Shown here: positions 8,438 to 17,619 of the stretch, in pieces
Numbering within the stretch: position 1 is the stretch's first letter
Layout of the letters: every line of letters starts with the position of its first letter
Origin: Leptospira hartskeerlii
GTDB taxonomy: Bacteria; Spirochaetota; Leptospiria; Leptospirales; Leptospiraceae
Length of the DNA stretch: 64,000 bases
NCBI RefSeq assembly: GCF_002811475.1
Contig: NZ_NPDL01000001.1
Coordinates: forward strand, 542,398-606,397
Reading direction: 5' to 3'
The notes under the pieces: generated by a model
What the model was told of the DNA's origin: nothing
Database searches by the model: none
Seen by the model: the letters and a program-made list of their open reading frames with translations, nothing else
Position numbers and translations under genes: made by a program

Positions 8438-9721
8438 ATGAGTCGGGAGTTGGATCAAATTGTGGATATGCAGGTGCTCTCCGGAGAATCAGGAATGGGA
8501 AAAATTCTGATAATAGAGGATTCACCAGAGATTGCATTAGTCTACGATCATTTTTGTAGAAAGATGAATTGGGATTTTGATATTGCCTCAAATGGTAAGG
8601 AAGGAATGAAAAAGTTTCTTTCTGCTTCGAAACCTTATTCGGTATACATAGTCGATTTGGTGATGCCTGAACAAGATGGCGCATCTTTTATACGGGATCT
8701 AAAAAAACAGGACCCAAATGCAATTATAATAGTACAATCTTCTCTTGATGAACCTGACAAGATAATCGAAGTGATGAAGCTTGGTGTTTTCGATTATCTT
8801 CGTAAGCCGGTTACAAAAGAGGATTTTGATAGAACAGTCACCTTGGCATTTCAATGCAGCAGTCTGCGAGATTTTCAAGCGGATGTGGAAAGATCGAATC
8901 GTGACGTATTGAAAGAGCAGTTGGATTGGTTAACGTATAAAGAATCCATTCGCAAATCCGATGAGAATTCATTATCGCTTTCCACTATAAAGTCTTTGAA
9001 TACTTCCTTTTCACAAGGCTCCGGGATAGGGGCCATTCTTTCTCTCCTTGATTTACTGAAGATGGGACATCAGACCACTGAAAACGGTGCATTAGTAAGT
9101 AACGAAATATTAAGTCTTCTTTATGCAAGCCAGGACGTTTTAAGAAAACAACTAGGAAGTTTGTCCACTGTTCTGTCCTTGGCCGGAGAACAGGCGAAGA
9201 TGGAAAAAATTTCCATCAGCGATTTGGTCCATACTTTAACTAAGCAATCAGAGACATTCGTTCCTTTTTTGGATAAGAAGGATTTAAAGATTCGGTTTTC
9301 ATCCAGTAAATCGAAAGAGTCGCTCAGAGTGCAATTGGATTGGGTCGGCATCGTATTCGATGAACTAATATTGAACGCTATGAAATATTCCAAGAAGTCG
9401 ACCTTCATAGATGTTTATTTTGGTAAGATCGACGGATATTTTTGCTTAGCAGTTAAGAATGTAGTCAATTCCGCCCAAGAACTTGTGGATGCGGAAAATA
9501 AGGAAGTTTTGGTAACTCGTCCTTTCTTTCGTTTACTTCCCCCCGTAGAGGAATTTTCGGAGTTAGAGAAGTTTGGAATGGGGCTCGGTTTGACAGCTGT
9601 CGACATGATAGTGAATAAACATCGAGGAATATTTAATATTCATAATGTTTCCGATCATACTTCGCCTATAGTTGAGCCTTGTATAATGGCGGAAGCCTTC
9701 TTTCCTGTGATATCTGTGTAG
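8438..9721 (+). CDS. Receiver domain fused to a histidine-kinase-type ATPase
   Basis: A 427-residue protein. The N-terminal receiver runs from about residue 22 to 140, with the acidic pair in IIEDSPE, phospho-acceptor Asp73 in YIVDLVMPEQDG and the conserved lysine in LRKPVT. A helical region follows, then an HATPase_c domain with an N-box (ELILNAMKYS) and a G-box (GMGLGLTAVD). A canonical HisKA H-box (HExxxP) is not visible, so the phosphorylated residue, if any, is unclear. The ATG at 8438 has AGGGA upstream and is preferred over a TTG 57 bases earlier. It is the first gene of the chemotaxis operon, separated from cheA by 11 bases, which suggests it feeds into or tunes that pathway. Confidence 0.8.
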   Translation: MSRELDQIVDMQVLSGESGMGKILIIEDSPEIALVYDHFCRKMNWDFDIASNGKEGMKKFLSASKPYSVYIVDLVMPEQDGASFIRDLKKQDPNAIIIVQSSLDEPDKIIEVMKLGVFDYLRKPVTKEDFDRTVTLAFQCSSLRDFQADVERSNRDVLKEQLDWLTYKESIRKSDENSLSLSTIKSLNTSFSQGSGIGAILSLLDLLKMGHQTTENGALVSNEILSLLYASQDVLRKQLGSLSTVLSLAGEQAKMEKISISDLVHTLTKQSETFVPFLDKKDLKIRFSSSKSKESLRVQLDWVGIVFDELILNAMKYSKKSTFIDVYFGKIDGYFCLAVKNVVNSAQELVDAENKEVLVTRPFFRLLPPVEEFSELEKFGMGLGLTAVDMIVNKHRGIFNIHNVSDHTSPIVEPCIMAEAFFPVISV

Positions 9722-9732
9722 GCGCTGAATAT

Positions 9733-12267
9733 ATGGAAGTTGATTACGAAAACCTGTTAAAAGATTATCTAGTAGAAGCTAGAGAACTTCTGGATATGGC
9801 GGAAGAGTCTATCCTCGAATTGGAAAAGAATTACCAACCGGAGCAGATCAATACTCTTTTCAGAGTGATCCATACTATAAAGGGTAACTCTGCCATTTTC
9901 GATTTTCCATTGATCACTGGATTGGCTCATTCTTTCGAGAGTCTTTTGAATCAGTTCCGTAAAAGGGAGATTAAACCTGCAGATAAGGAGATCAGTCTTT
10001 TTTTGGATTGTATCGATGCTCTTAAGGAAATGAACGAGCGCAAAGAGAGTGTTTCGGATTCGCAAGTTTCTGAACTGATGTCGAGGATCAACGAAAGTCT
10101 GAAGACTGAGGACGAAAAATCTGAAGAAAAGGAAAAACCTAGATTCGGGTTATTCACTCCTCCTAAAAAGAATAAACCATTAATTCTTCCGTCTAGTACC
10201 GAAGGAACTTCGTTCAAAAACGGGAAGATACTGATCCCTAAAAGTTATATTACAAAAGCTAAACATGGTTGTTTTTCTCTTTTTCTGGTTAAATTCCGGG
10301 AGAAGGATCAGGAAGACAAAAATTACTCCAGAGCCATAGAGAAGTTTTCCGATTTAGGGATAGTTTTGGATCATGGGGATTTTGAAGGGAAGAACGGAAC
10401 TCATTCGAGTCTATCGGAAAATAGGACACATTATTTAATCTTAATGTATTCTAAGGATAAAGAAAGTTTTATGAAACTTTCTCCTGTTTCTTTGCTTTCA
10501 GTTTCTACAATCTTTAGGCCTCAATTAAATGAAAGTCCTTCCGTGTCTCAGTCTATATCAGACCGATCGTCTCGACCAACTTCCGAGCCTGAAAGTAATC
10601 CGTCCAAGTCCAAAGAGGTTTCGGCAGAATATTATCTGAAGATCCCTCTGCAGCTTCTGGATCATATGATCAATCTTGCAGGCGAAACAATAATCGTAAG
10701 AAACCAACTCCTTCAAAAGATAGAAAGCTACGACGATCCGTCTTTGTTGTCTATAGTTCGGAATTTAAGCCAGTTAATCACATCCTCTCAAGAGAGTGTT
10801 ATGCGAACTAGGCTGCAAAAATTGGAATCTCTTTATAAGAGGATTCCTAGATTGATCCATGATCTTGAGAAGACTACTGGAAAGGAAGTTGAACTTTTCC
10901 TAGAAGGAGGCGAGGTCGAACTTGATAAGAGTATAATAGATTCGATTTCCGATCCTATTATGCATATGATTCGGAACTCCGTTGACCACGGGGTAGAATC
11001 TCCCAATGAGCGCGTCTCGGCGGGAAAACCTCGAAAAGGGAAAATACATTTATCAGCCTCGTTAAGAGGAGGAAACGTTATCCTCAAAGTTGAAGACGAT
11101 GGTAGAGGATTGAACATCGACAGCATTAAAAATAAGGCAATCGAAAGGGGACTTATAACACGAGAGGAGGCGCAAAGAAAATCTCCGGAAGAATTATCTG
11201 AATTTATTTTTTCTCCAGGGTTCAGCACTGCTCATGCAGTGTCTTCCACGTCGGGACGGGGCGTCGGCATGGATGTAGTAAAGATGAATTTTCAGAAAGC
11301 CGGAGGGACTGTCTCCGTTTCATCAAAGCAAGGTATAGGAACTTCGGTTATCGCCTCCTTACCTCAGACACTTTCCATTATAAACTGCCAAATGGTTAAG
11401 ACTTCGGGAATGCTTTTCGCAATACCTCAGCAGAATATTTCTGAGCTTATTTTACTCGATAGAAGATCCGTATCATATCTGGAAAAGAAGATGGTGTATC
11501 AACTAAGAGGTCATCTACTTCCTCTAATCAATACAGGAGAAATACTCGGATTGTCTTCCGATCTTTCGGCAGATCGGAACGATAAATACATCGTGGTCGT
11601 TCACACAGAAAAACATAAATTCGGAATGTTGATCGAAGAGATCGAAAATCCTGAAGAGATCGTAGTCAAGCCACTCTCAAAGGATTTGGCAAAGATTAAT
11701 CTTTATACCGGAGCTGCGATCTTGGGCGACGGAAATGTTGCGTTGATATTGGATATTTCCGGGATTAGCAAATTCTTAAAGTTGCATACTAACGTAAAAG
11801 AGGAGCTTCGCTCCAAAACTATCCGTGAAATCACCGAAAGGGAACATTATCTTCTATTCTCCGTCAATAAGCAGATGTTCGGATTAGATTCAAGGTCCGT
11901 GATCAGGATCGAACAAGTGGATCCAAAATACTTCGAAAGATTCATTGATAGCGAAGTGGTCCAATACCGCGGAGAAGTCATAGAACTTTGTAGATTGGAC
12001 AGTTATTTCAACCTGAAAGACGAGAATAAGGATACCGAGCGGACTATGATACTGATCCAGACTTCTTTAGGGAAAAAGGGAATCCTTGTACAAGAAATCC
12101 ATAATGTTGTGGGAGAAATCGGTTCTTTTACTAAGAACGAAGACCGATCTTCCGGAGTTATCGGTAGCGGGATTGTCGCCGGACAAACTGTTATCGTAAT
12201 CGATCCCATTGTTGTTTTGAAAAAGATCGGAAAAGATCAGATTCGTCAGGAAATTATTTCGGGGTGA
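9733..12267 (+). CDS. cheA: Chemotaxis histidine kinase CheA with two CheW-like domains
   Basis: An 844-residue kinase. The P1 phosphotransfer domain has His47 in HTIKGNSA. A poorly conserved stretch (about 110-300) stands where P2 would be. The P3 dimerisation helices start near EYYLKIPLQLLDHMI, and the P4 ATPase has MIRNSVDHGVE, DDGRGLN and SGRGVGMDVVK. The C-terminus carries a first CheW-like domain (from about SIINCQMVKTSG) and, after REITEREHYLLFSV, what looks like a second complete CheW-like domain to the end. The ATG at 9733 gives a normal P1 start; an upstream ATG at 9679 would add unrelated residues from inside the previous gene. It phosphorylates CheY and CheB in the standard pathway. 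Confidence 0.93.
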   Translation: MEVDYENLLKDYLVEARELLDMAEESILELEKNYQPEQINTLFRVIHTIKGNSAIFDFPLITGLAHSFESLLNQFRKREIKPADKEISLFLDCIDALKEMNERKESVSDSQVSELMSRINESLKTEDEKSEEKEKPRFGLFTPPKKNKPLILPSSTEGTSFKNGKILIPKSYITKAKHGCFSLFLVKFREKDQEDKNYSRAIEKFSDLGIVLDHGDFEGKNGTHSSLSENRTHYLILMYSKDKESFMKLSPVSLLSVSTIFRPQLNESPSVSQSISDRSSRPTSEPESNPSKSKEVSAEYYLKIPLQLLDHMINLAGETIIVRNQLLQKIESYDDPSLLSIVRNLSQLITSSQESVMRTRLQKLESLYKRIPRLIHDLEKTTGKEVELFLEGGEVELDKSIIDSISDPIMHMIRNSVDHGVESPNERVSAGKPRKGKIHLSASLRGGNVILKVEDDGRGLNIDSIKNKAIERGLITREEAQRKSPEELSEFIFSPGFSTAHAVSSTSGRGVGMDVVKMNFQKAGGTVSVSSKQGIGTSVIASLPQTLSIINCQMVKTSGMLFAIPQQNISELILLDRRSVSYLEKKMVYQLRGHLLPLINTGEILGLSSDLSADRNDKYIVVVHTEKHKFGMLIEEIENPEEIVVKPLSKDLAKINLYTGAAILGDGNVALILDISGISKFLKLHTNVKEELRSKTIREITEREHYLLFSVNKQMFGLDSRSVIRIEQVDPKYFERFIDSEVVQYRGEVIELCRLDSYFNLKDENKDTERTMILIQTSLGKKGILVQEIHNVVGEIGSFTKNEDRSSGVIGSGIVAGQTVIVIDPIVVLKKIGKDQIRQEIISG

Positions 12268-12270
12268 TGC

Positions 12271-12714
12271 ATGGTAGAGCAGGAAGATAAGAAACAATAT
12301 TTATCATTTTTCCTTGGAACCGAAATTTACGGACTTCCTTTAGAAGGATGTAAGGAAGTGGATCACAACAAAAGAATATTAAAAGTTCCTCATTCTCCTG
12401 ATTATATTGAAGGGATCGTAAACTTACGAGGAGACCTTGTTACTATACTTAATTTGAGATCGCTCTTTGGAAAGGATCGCATAAGCGGAGAAGGAAAACA
12501 TTCTCTTATTCGTTTAAAAGGAAAAAAAGAAACCTTCGCTATTCTTTCCGATTCAGTTTCGGATATCGTAGAAGTTGCGAGCAAAGATCTGGAGAGTTGT
12601 CCTTCTCATTTAAACGAGCAAGAGGCAAGATTCATACGAAACGTAACTATTTTAAAAGATAAGACAATGATAATTTTGAACAGGGAAGAATTGCTACGTC
12701 TGGAAGACGAGTGA
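12271..12714 (+). CDS. cheW: Chemotaxis adaptor CheW
   Basis: A 147-residue single CheW domain. The strand order and the block [24 protein letters not shown] are the CheW signature, including the arginine of the NLRG turn that contacts the receptor and kinase. It bridges MCPs to CheA. The start ATG lies three bases after the cheA stop, with GGGGTGA just upstream, so translation is probably coupled. The neighbouring CheA already carries a second CheW-like module, so this cluster supplies three such domains. Confidence 0.93.
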   Translation: MVEQEDKKQYLSFFLGTEIYGLPLEGCKEVDHNKRILKVPHSPDYIEGIVNLRGDLVTILNLRSLFGKDRISGEGKHSLIRLKGKKETFAILSDSVSDIVEVASKDLESCPSHLNEQEARFIRNVTILKDKTMIILNREELLRLEDE

Positions 12715-12724
12715 GGAGTATTAT

Positions 12725-14335
12725 ATGCTAGGTTTTGTTTCTCAAGGAAATGAAAAGGAAAGTGAGAAAAAACAAATGTCCACAACGTTAACGGATATTG
12801 AACGTTTTGTAAAAGAAGGGACCACCCTTGTTTCAATGACCGACTTGAAGGGACGAGTTATTTATGCTAACAAGGAATTCTTGGAAATAGCGGGTCTAAC
12901 CAACGATGAACTAGTTGGAAAGCCCCATAATGTTGTTCGACACCCGGATATACCTAGAAGTGTATTTAAGGATTTTTGGGAAACGATCCAGAGCGGTAAA
13001 CCGTGGCGAGGGATCGTTAAGAATAGATCCAAAAACGGGGACCATTATTGGGTGGATGCGAACGTAGCGCCAAAAGTAGAAAACGGAAATATCGTAGGCT
13101 TTATGTCGGTCAGGCGAACTCCTACACGTCAGCAAGTTGAAGCCGCTTCTAAATTGTATTCGGATATACTCTCCGGAAAAAGTAAACTAGAGCCTACTCA
13201 AAAGAAAAAAATATCCATCAGGACAAAGTTATTTCTGTTCATCTTTTTAGGTGTGTTCGGTCTAGGAAGCTTAGCGGTTTCTGAATCTATCGGTTTAGTT
13301 TCGGAAGTGACTATCGGGATTGCAGGATTTTTTGCAGCTCTCCAAATCTTACTAGGTGGTTATCTCACTTTTTATATTCTGAAACCTTTAAAAGAGGCCA
13401 CGGATATCGCAAACAAAATAGCGACCGGAGATCTTTCTGTCAACATCGCTCATAATCGCAACGATGAATTAGGCGAATTGGGGAAAGCGATCTTGAACAT
13501 GCTGATCAATACGGCGGCTTTAATCTCTCGTTTGAAAGAGAACGGAGATATACTTTTCTCTTCCGCTCAAGACTTATCAGGAGCTAGTCTGAATTTATCC
13601 TCGGGAATCGAGGAAATGTCACAACAATCTCAAACGATCGCAGCAGCAGCAACTCAGATGAATCAGAATTTGAATGTTGTTTCGAGTTCCATCGAAGAAA
13701 TGTCTGTTTCTGTAGGAGAAGTCGCGAAAAAGGCAGCCGACTCGGCAAAGATCGCAAGGGAAGCGAATTCCACCGCGATCGAAACCAGTAGGGTTGTAAA
13801 AGAGTTAGGTGAGAACGCGAATGAGATCGGGAATGTAATCGAAAGTATTTCCAATATTGCCGCTCAAACCAAACTTCTTGCGTTAAACGCGGCTATCGAA
13901 GCTGCGGGAGCAGGAGATGCTGGTAAGGGTTTTGCTGTAGTCGCATCGGAAGTAAAAGAGCTCGCTCGTCAGTCTGCGGAATCTTCCGAAGAGATTAAAA
14001 GTAAGATTTCCGCCATACAGAAAAGTACGGAAAAGGTGATCGAATCCATCGGTAAAATTACGAGTGTTATCGCTGAAGTAAACGAGATCAGCGGAAGTAT
14101 CGCTTCTGCAGTGGAAGAACAGTCCATCACAACTAAGGAGATTGCGGCTAATGTCAGTCAGACTTCGCTAACTTCTAACGATGTCACTAAAAACATCAAC
14201 GGGATCTCTACTGCTTCTCTAGATGGCGCTAAGGACTCAAACAGTGTATCTAAACTTTCCCAATCTTTACAGGACCTTGCCGCAGGCCTGACAATGTTGG
14301 TGAATCAATTCAAAATTTCTAATACGACAAAGTAA
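12725..14335 (+). CDS. Aer-like methyl-accepting chemotaxis protein with N-terminal PAS domain
   Basis: A 536-residue transducer. Residues 20-130 form a PAS domain with the Aer-type block [21 protein letters not shown] and [16 protein letters not shown], which in Aer binds FAD and senses redox state. Two hydrophobic segments (around 165-185 and 195-220) are separated by only a few residues, so there is no periplasmic sensor. A HAMP domain follows (about 220-270), then the signalling domain with the tip [19 protein letters not shown]. The start ATG has GAGGAG six bases upstream. As in Aer, the signal is probably internal (energy or redox), which is inference from the PAS motif. It sits inside the che operon. 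Confidence 0.9.
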   Translation: MLGFVSQGNEKESEKKQMSTTLTDIERFVKEGTTLVSMTDLKGRVIYANKEFLEIAGLTNDELVGKPHNVVRHPDIPRSVFKDFWETIQSGKPWRGIVKNRSKNGDHYWVDANVAPKVENGNIVGFMSVRRTPTRQQVEAASKLYSDILSGKSKLEPTQKKKISIRTKLFLFIFLGVFGLGSLAVSESIGLVSEVTIGIAGFFAALQILLGGYLTFYILKPLKEATDIANKIATGDLSVNIAHNRNDELGELGKAILNMLINTAALISRLKENGDILFSSAQDLSGASLNLSSGIEEMSQQSQTIAAAATQMNQNLNVVSSSIEEMSVSVGEVAKKAADSAKIAREANSTAIETSRVVKELGENANEIGNVIESISNIAAQTKLLALNAAIEAAGAGDAGKGFAVVASEVKELARQSAESSEEIKSKISAIQKSTEKVIESIGKITSVIAEVNEISGSIASAVEEQSITTKEIAANVSQTSLTSNDVTKNINGISTASLDGAKDSNSVSKLSQSLQDLAAGLTMLVNQFKISNTTK

Positions 14336-14338
14336 AAG

Positions 14339-15427
14339 GTGAGTATCTTGGAACTACCTGTGGAGAAAAGCAAAGTGACCCGAAAGACATCTGTTTTTGT
14401 CGTAGATGACTCTTTGGTCTATCGGAACCTTCTTCGGAACACCTTTTCGCAAGATAGTGAGATCGAATTTTTAGGAGCGGCGATAGACGGCAAGTTCGCG
14501 CTTCCTAAGATCGCTCAACTGAAACCGGATTTCGTGATTTTGGATGTAGAAATGCCTCAAATGAATGGGATCCAAACGTTGGAGGAAATTAAATCTAAAT
14601 TTCCCGACACACGGGTGATTATGCTTAGTTCTCTCACGCAAGAGGGTGCTAAGATCACTTTGAAAGCCTTGGATATGGGGGCGATCGATTTCGTACCGAA
14701 ACCAAATGGAGGACAGGACGGAGCGTTAAACGAAACCTTGGAGTTATTAACCTCCAAGATCAAAGCTCTTAGTCCGATCAAACCAATCGTTCAGAGTCAG
14801 TTCGAAAAGAAAAATATACCCGTTAAAACGATCCAAACCCGAAGGGAGAAAGATTGTGCGATATGTGCAATAGGTATATCTACCGGTGGACCGATCGCTT
14901 TGCGTCAATTATTCCTAAAACTACCGTCTGATCTTAATGGGAGCATTGTGGTCGCTCAGCACATGCCTCCTTTGTTCACCAACTATCTCGCAGAAAGTCT
15001 TTCACAGGCTGCAAATATGCTGATCAAAGAGGCGGAAGACGGTGAGGTTTTACAGAAAGGAGCTGCCTATATAGCTCCGGGAGGAAAACAACTCGAGATA
15101 GTCAATGGCTCTTCAGGACCTACTGCAAGAGTGTTTAACGGGCCGGAAGAAGAGTTATGCAAACCGTCCGTAAATATCCTCTTCAAATCTTTAGCAGAAA
15201 ATTTTCCCAAAGAAACTACCGCGATCATTATGACCGGAATGGGAGAGGACGGTTATCTCGGGATGAAGGAGTTAAAGAAGAACGGTGCATACTTGATCGC
15301 ACAGAATCGGGAATCATGTACCGTTTTCGGGATGCCCAATCGCCCGGTACAGGAAGGGCTTGTCGATGAAGTGTTGGATGTGGACAGCATCGCGGAAAAG
15401 ATCTCCAACTTATTACAAGGGAACTAA
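14339..15427 (+). CDS. cheB: Chemotaxis protein-glutamate methylesterase CheB
   Basis: A 362-residue protein with a receiver (DDSLVYRN, phospho-Asp in FVILDVEMPQMNG, lysine in VPKP) joined to a CheB methylesterase. The catalytic serine is in GISTGGPIAL, the histidine in AQHMPPLF and the aspartate in MTGMGEDGYLG. It removes methyl groups from MCPs and deamidates glutamines. The start is uncertain: GTG at 14339 lies four bases after the MCP stop, while TTG at 14348 is better spaced from AAAGGTGAG. The choice affects only a few N-terminal residues. Confidence 0.93.
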   Translation: MSILELPVEKSKVTRKTSVFVVDDSLVYRNLLRNTFSQDSEIEFLGAAIDGKFALPKIAQLKPDFVILDVEMPQMNGIQTLEEIKSKFPDTRVIMLSSLTQEGAKITLKALDMGAIDFVPKPNGGQDGALNETLELLTSKIKALSPIKPIVQSQFEKKNIPVKTIQTRREKDCAICAIGISTGGPIALRQLFLKLPSDLNGSIVVAQHMPPLFTNYLAESLSQAANMLIKEAEDGEVLQKGAAYIAPGGKQLEIVNGSSGPTARVFNGPEEELCKPSVNILFKSLAENFPKETTAIIMTGMGEDGYLGMKELKKNGAYLIAQNRESCTVFGMPNRPVQEGLVDEVLDVDSIAEKISNLLQGN

Positions 15428-15432
15428 TTATA

Positions 15433-16275
15433 ATGCAAGATGCCACCCTCGAATTGATGGAAGTGATAAAACTAGCGACGGGTATATCCTTGACTGAAGA
15501 GAAAATTTATCTTTTGGAAAGCCGTCTTTCAGATATATTATCGGATTATAATTTATCCGATTTCGGCCAACTCTCTAAAAAATTCACAGAAGGTCATGAT
15601 CTTGAATTTAAGGAAAAAGTGATAGATAGAGTAACAACTCATGAAACAAGGTTTTTTCGGGATGAAAGTATTTTTGGAGCGATCTTAGAAAGGATCATAC
15701 CTGAAATATTGGAAAGAAAGCAGCAGAAAGATAATAAGATCAAGATTTGGTCTGCAGCTTGTTCTACCGGACAAGAACCATATTCCGTAGCGATCTCTAT
15801 CCACGAAAAGTATCCGCAATTATTTAAGAATATCAGCATAATCGCAACGGATATAGCAAAAGATACAATAGAAAAAGCCAAAAACGGAGTTTATTCTGCC
15901 TTTGAGATTGGAAGGGGACTGTCCGAAGCCCATCTTGCCAAGTATTTCGATCCAGTCTCTAAAGGGTTGTACGTCGTAAACGAGGAGATACGATCCGTCA
16001 TAGAATTTAAACAGCATAATCTGATCTACGATCCTTATCCTTCCAACTGCGATTTGATCCTATGCAGGAATGTGTCCTATTATTTTGACCAGCAGGAAAG
16101 AAAAAATTTATTCAATAAAATAGAGCAGGCTTTGGATCAAGACAGCTTTCTTATTTTAGGTTCTGCCGAGTCTATATCGGAATATTCGAAAAATTTTATC
16201 ATTCGTGAATTCGGCTTATGCCGCTTCTATGAATTGAATCCTTCCAACTTCACGTTATTTATTAAAGGAGCTTAA
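15433..16275 (+). CDS. cheR: Chemotaxis MCP methyltransferase CheR
   Basis: A 280-residue SAM-dependent methyltransferase of the CheR family, which methylates glutamates on MCPs. It has THETRFFRDES at the end of the N-terminal helical domain, the SAM-binding loop WSAACSTGQEPYS, an acidic strand ending IIATDIA, and LILCRNVSYYF where CheR usually reads CRNVLIYF. It lies five bases after cheB and three bases before cheY, inside one operon. Confidence 0.93.
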   Translation: MQDATLELMEVIKLATGISLTEEKIYLLESRLSDILSDYNLSDFGQLSKKFTEGHDLEFKEKVIDRVTTHETRFFRDESIFGAILERIIPEILERKQQKDNKIKIWSAACSTGQEPYSVAISIHEKYPQLFKNISIIATDIAKDTIEKAKNGVYSAFEIGRGLSEAHLAKYFDPVSKGLYVVNEEIRSVIEFKQHNLIYDPYPSNCDLILCRNVSYYFDQQERKNLFNKIEQALDQDSFLILGSAESISEYSKNFIIREFGLCRFYELNPSNFTLFIKGA

Positions 16276-16278
16276 TAT

Positions 16279-16641
16279 ATGGGGAACTTAAGAATACTAG
16301 CAGTAGACGACTCAGCCACTATGAGAAGTCTTGTCCAACAAACATTGGGGATAGGCGGCTATGAAGTCACTCTTGCATCTGATGGAAAGGAGGGCATAGA
16401 CAAATTCGGCGATTCCGATTACGATCTGGTCATAACGGATATAAATATGCCCGTGATGGATGGGCTTACTTTTATACGGGAAGTCAGAAAAAGGAATGCG
16501 GACGTACCCATTCTGACCTTGACTACCGAGTCAGAAGAAAATATAAAACAGAAGGGAGCCGAAGCCGGAGCGAATGGATGGATCATTAAACCGTTTCGGC
16601 CTGCACAATTTCTGGATATTATAAAGCAAGTTATGCAGTGA
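16279..16641 (+). CDS. cheY: Chemotaxis response regulator CheY
   Basis: A 120-residue single receiver domain. AVDDSATMRS supplies the acidic pair, ITDINMPVMDG the phospho-aspartate, LTTES the switch threonine and IIKPF the conserved lysine. Its closeness to the CheY consensus and its place at the end of the che operon support a role as motor-binding regulator, though several CheY paralogues are usual in Leptospira. AAGGAG precedes the ATG by about seven bases. Confidence 0.93.
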   Translation: MGNLRILAVDDSATMRSLVQQTLGIGGYEVTLASDGKEGIDKFGDSDYDLVITDINMPVMDGLTFIREVRKRNADVPILTLTTESEENIKQKGAEAGANGWIIKPFRPAQFLDIIKQVMQ

Positions 16642-16712
16642 GATCGGATCCTTATTTTCCGAAAACAATTCTTTATATTTGTTGGATGAGGATCGCACAA
16701 GTAGATTTTGTT

Positions 16713-16740
16713 TATGGAAGCCGTCTGAACGGCTTCCATA
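16713..16740. terminator. 12-bp hairpin between convergent cheY and SDR genes
   Basis: TATGGAAGCCGT at 16713-16724 pairs perfectly with 16729-16740 around a CTGA loop. It separates the end of the chemotaxis operon from the end of the SDR gene on the other strand, so it probably stops transcription from both sides. There is no long T run, so efficiency by the intrinsic mechanism is uncertain. Confidence 0.6.
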
Positions 16741-16748
16741 AATTCACG

Positions 16749-17588
16749 TTACTTCATTTGTTTAAGCAGAAGTTTTCCGATTATCACTTGGTAGAAAGTA
16801 GGAAGTAATCTTTGCATCAGATCCACAAACACCGCGTCCGGTCCGATAAGAACTCTTCTGGAATTTTTCTTAACCGCTTTTAAGATCACTTTAGCTGCTC
16901 GTTCAGGAGTAGTAATGAATTGAGCGGACATTTTTTCCCCGGCTGTATTCGGGTCCAAACCTAAGGCCCGCACGCTGTCGTTAGTTTTGGAACTTTTTGC
17001 GATGGCGGTTTTGATCCCTCCAGGATGAACGCTAGTAGCTGAAACTTTTGCTTTAGTAAGATCAAGTTCTTGTCTTAATGTTTCCGTAAATCCCCTGACA
17101 GCAAATTTGGAAGCATTGTATGCTGAAGTCCCCGGAACGGCGATGATCCCAAAAACACTTGAAGTGTTGATGATATGACCTTCTCCGCTTTCCTTTAAAT
17201 AAGGTAGAAATGCCTGCGTTCCGTTCACTACACCGCCGAAGTTTATATCCATAACTCTCCGGAAATCGTTTGACTCAAATCCTTCTATCGTTGAGCCGAA
17301 GGCGATCCCCGCGTTATTAAATATTAAATTTACCTTATTATGCTCTTTGGCCACCTTGGAAGCCCAATCAAAAACTGCCGACCGATCCGATACATCCAGT
17401 TTTTGGCTGGTAACGGAAACATTCGGGTTTTTCTTTTTTATCAATTGGACTGTTTCTGCGAGGCCTGATTCGTTTACATCCGATAATGCCAAACTGCATT
17501 CTTGTTCCGCAAGTTGTATGGCAAGTTCCCTTCCCATTCCGGATCCGGCTCCTGTGATAGCAGCCACTTTGTTTTTAAAACTTTTCAT
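16749..17588 (-). CDS. Short-chain dehydrogenase/reductase
   Basis: A 279-residue classical SDR: cofactor loop TGAGSGMGRE near residue 13, NNAG near 91, and catalytic Ser plus YNASK (Tyr-x-x-x-Lys) near 158. By family it oxidises or reduces an alcohol or ketone with NAD(P). The C-terminal 60 residues are longer than usual and end in a hydrophobic, basic tail. It lies 31 bases after the end of the monooxygenase gene on the same strand, so the two probably form one transcription unit acting on a shared substrate. The substrate is not predictable. Confidence 0.85.
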   Translation of the reverse strand: MKSFKNKVAAITGAGSGMGRELAIQLAEQECSLALSDVNESGLAETVQLIKKKNPNVSVTSQKLDVSDRSAVFDWASKVAKEHNKVNLIFNNAGIAFGSTIEGFESNDFRRVMDINFGGVVNGTQAFLPYLKESGEGHIINTSSVFGIIAVPGTSAYNASKFAVRGFTETLRQELDLTKAKVSATSVHPGGIKTAIAKSSKTNDSVRALGLDPNTAGEKMSAQFITTPERAAKVILKAVKKNSRRVLIGPDAVFVDLMQRLLPTFYQVIIGKLLLKQMK

Positions 17589-17619
17589 TTGGTTTTTCTT
17601 CTTCCTATTTGAACTATTT

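Noticed and set aside
10833..11228. 131-codon minus-strand frame inside cheA
   Set aside because: It is antisense to the conserved P3/P4 region of cheA.
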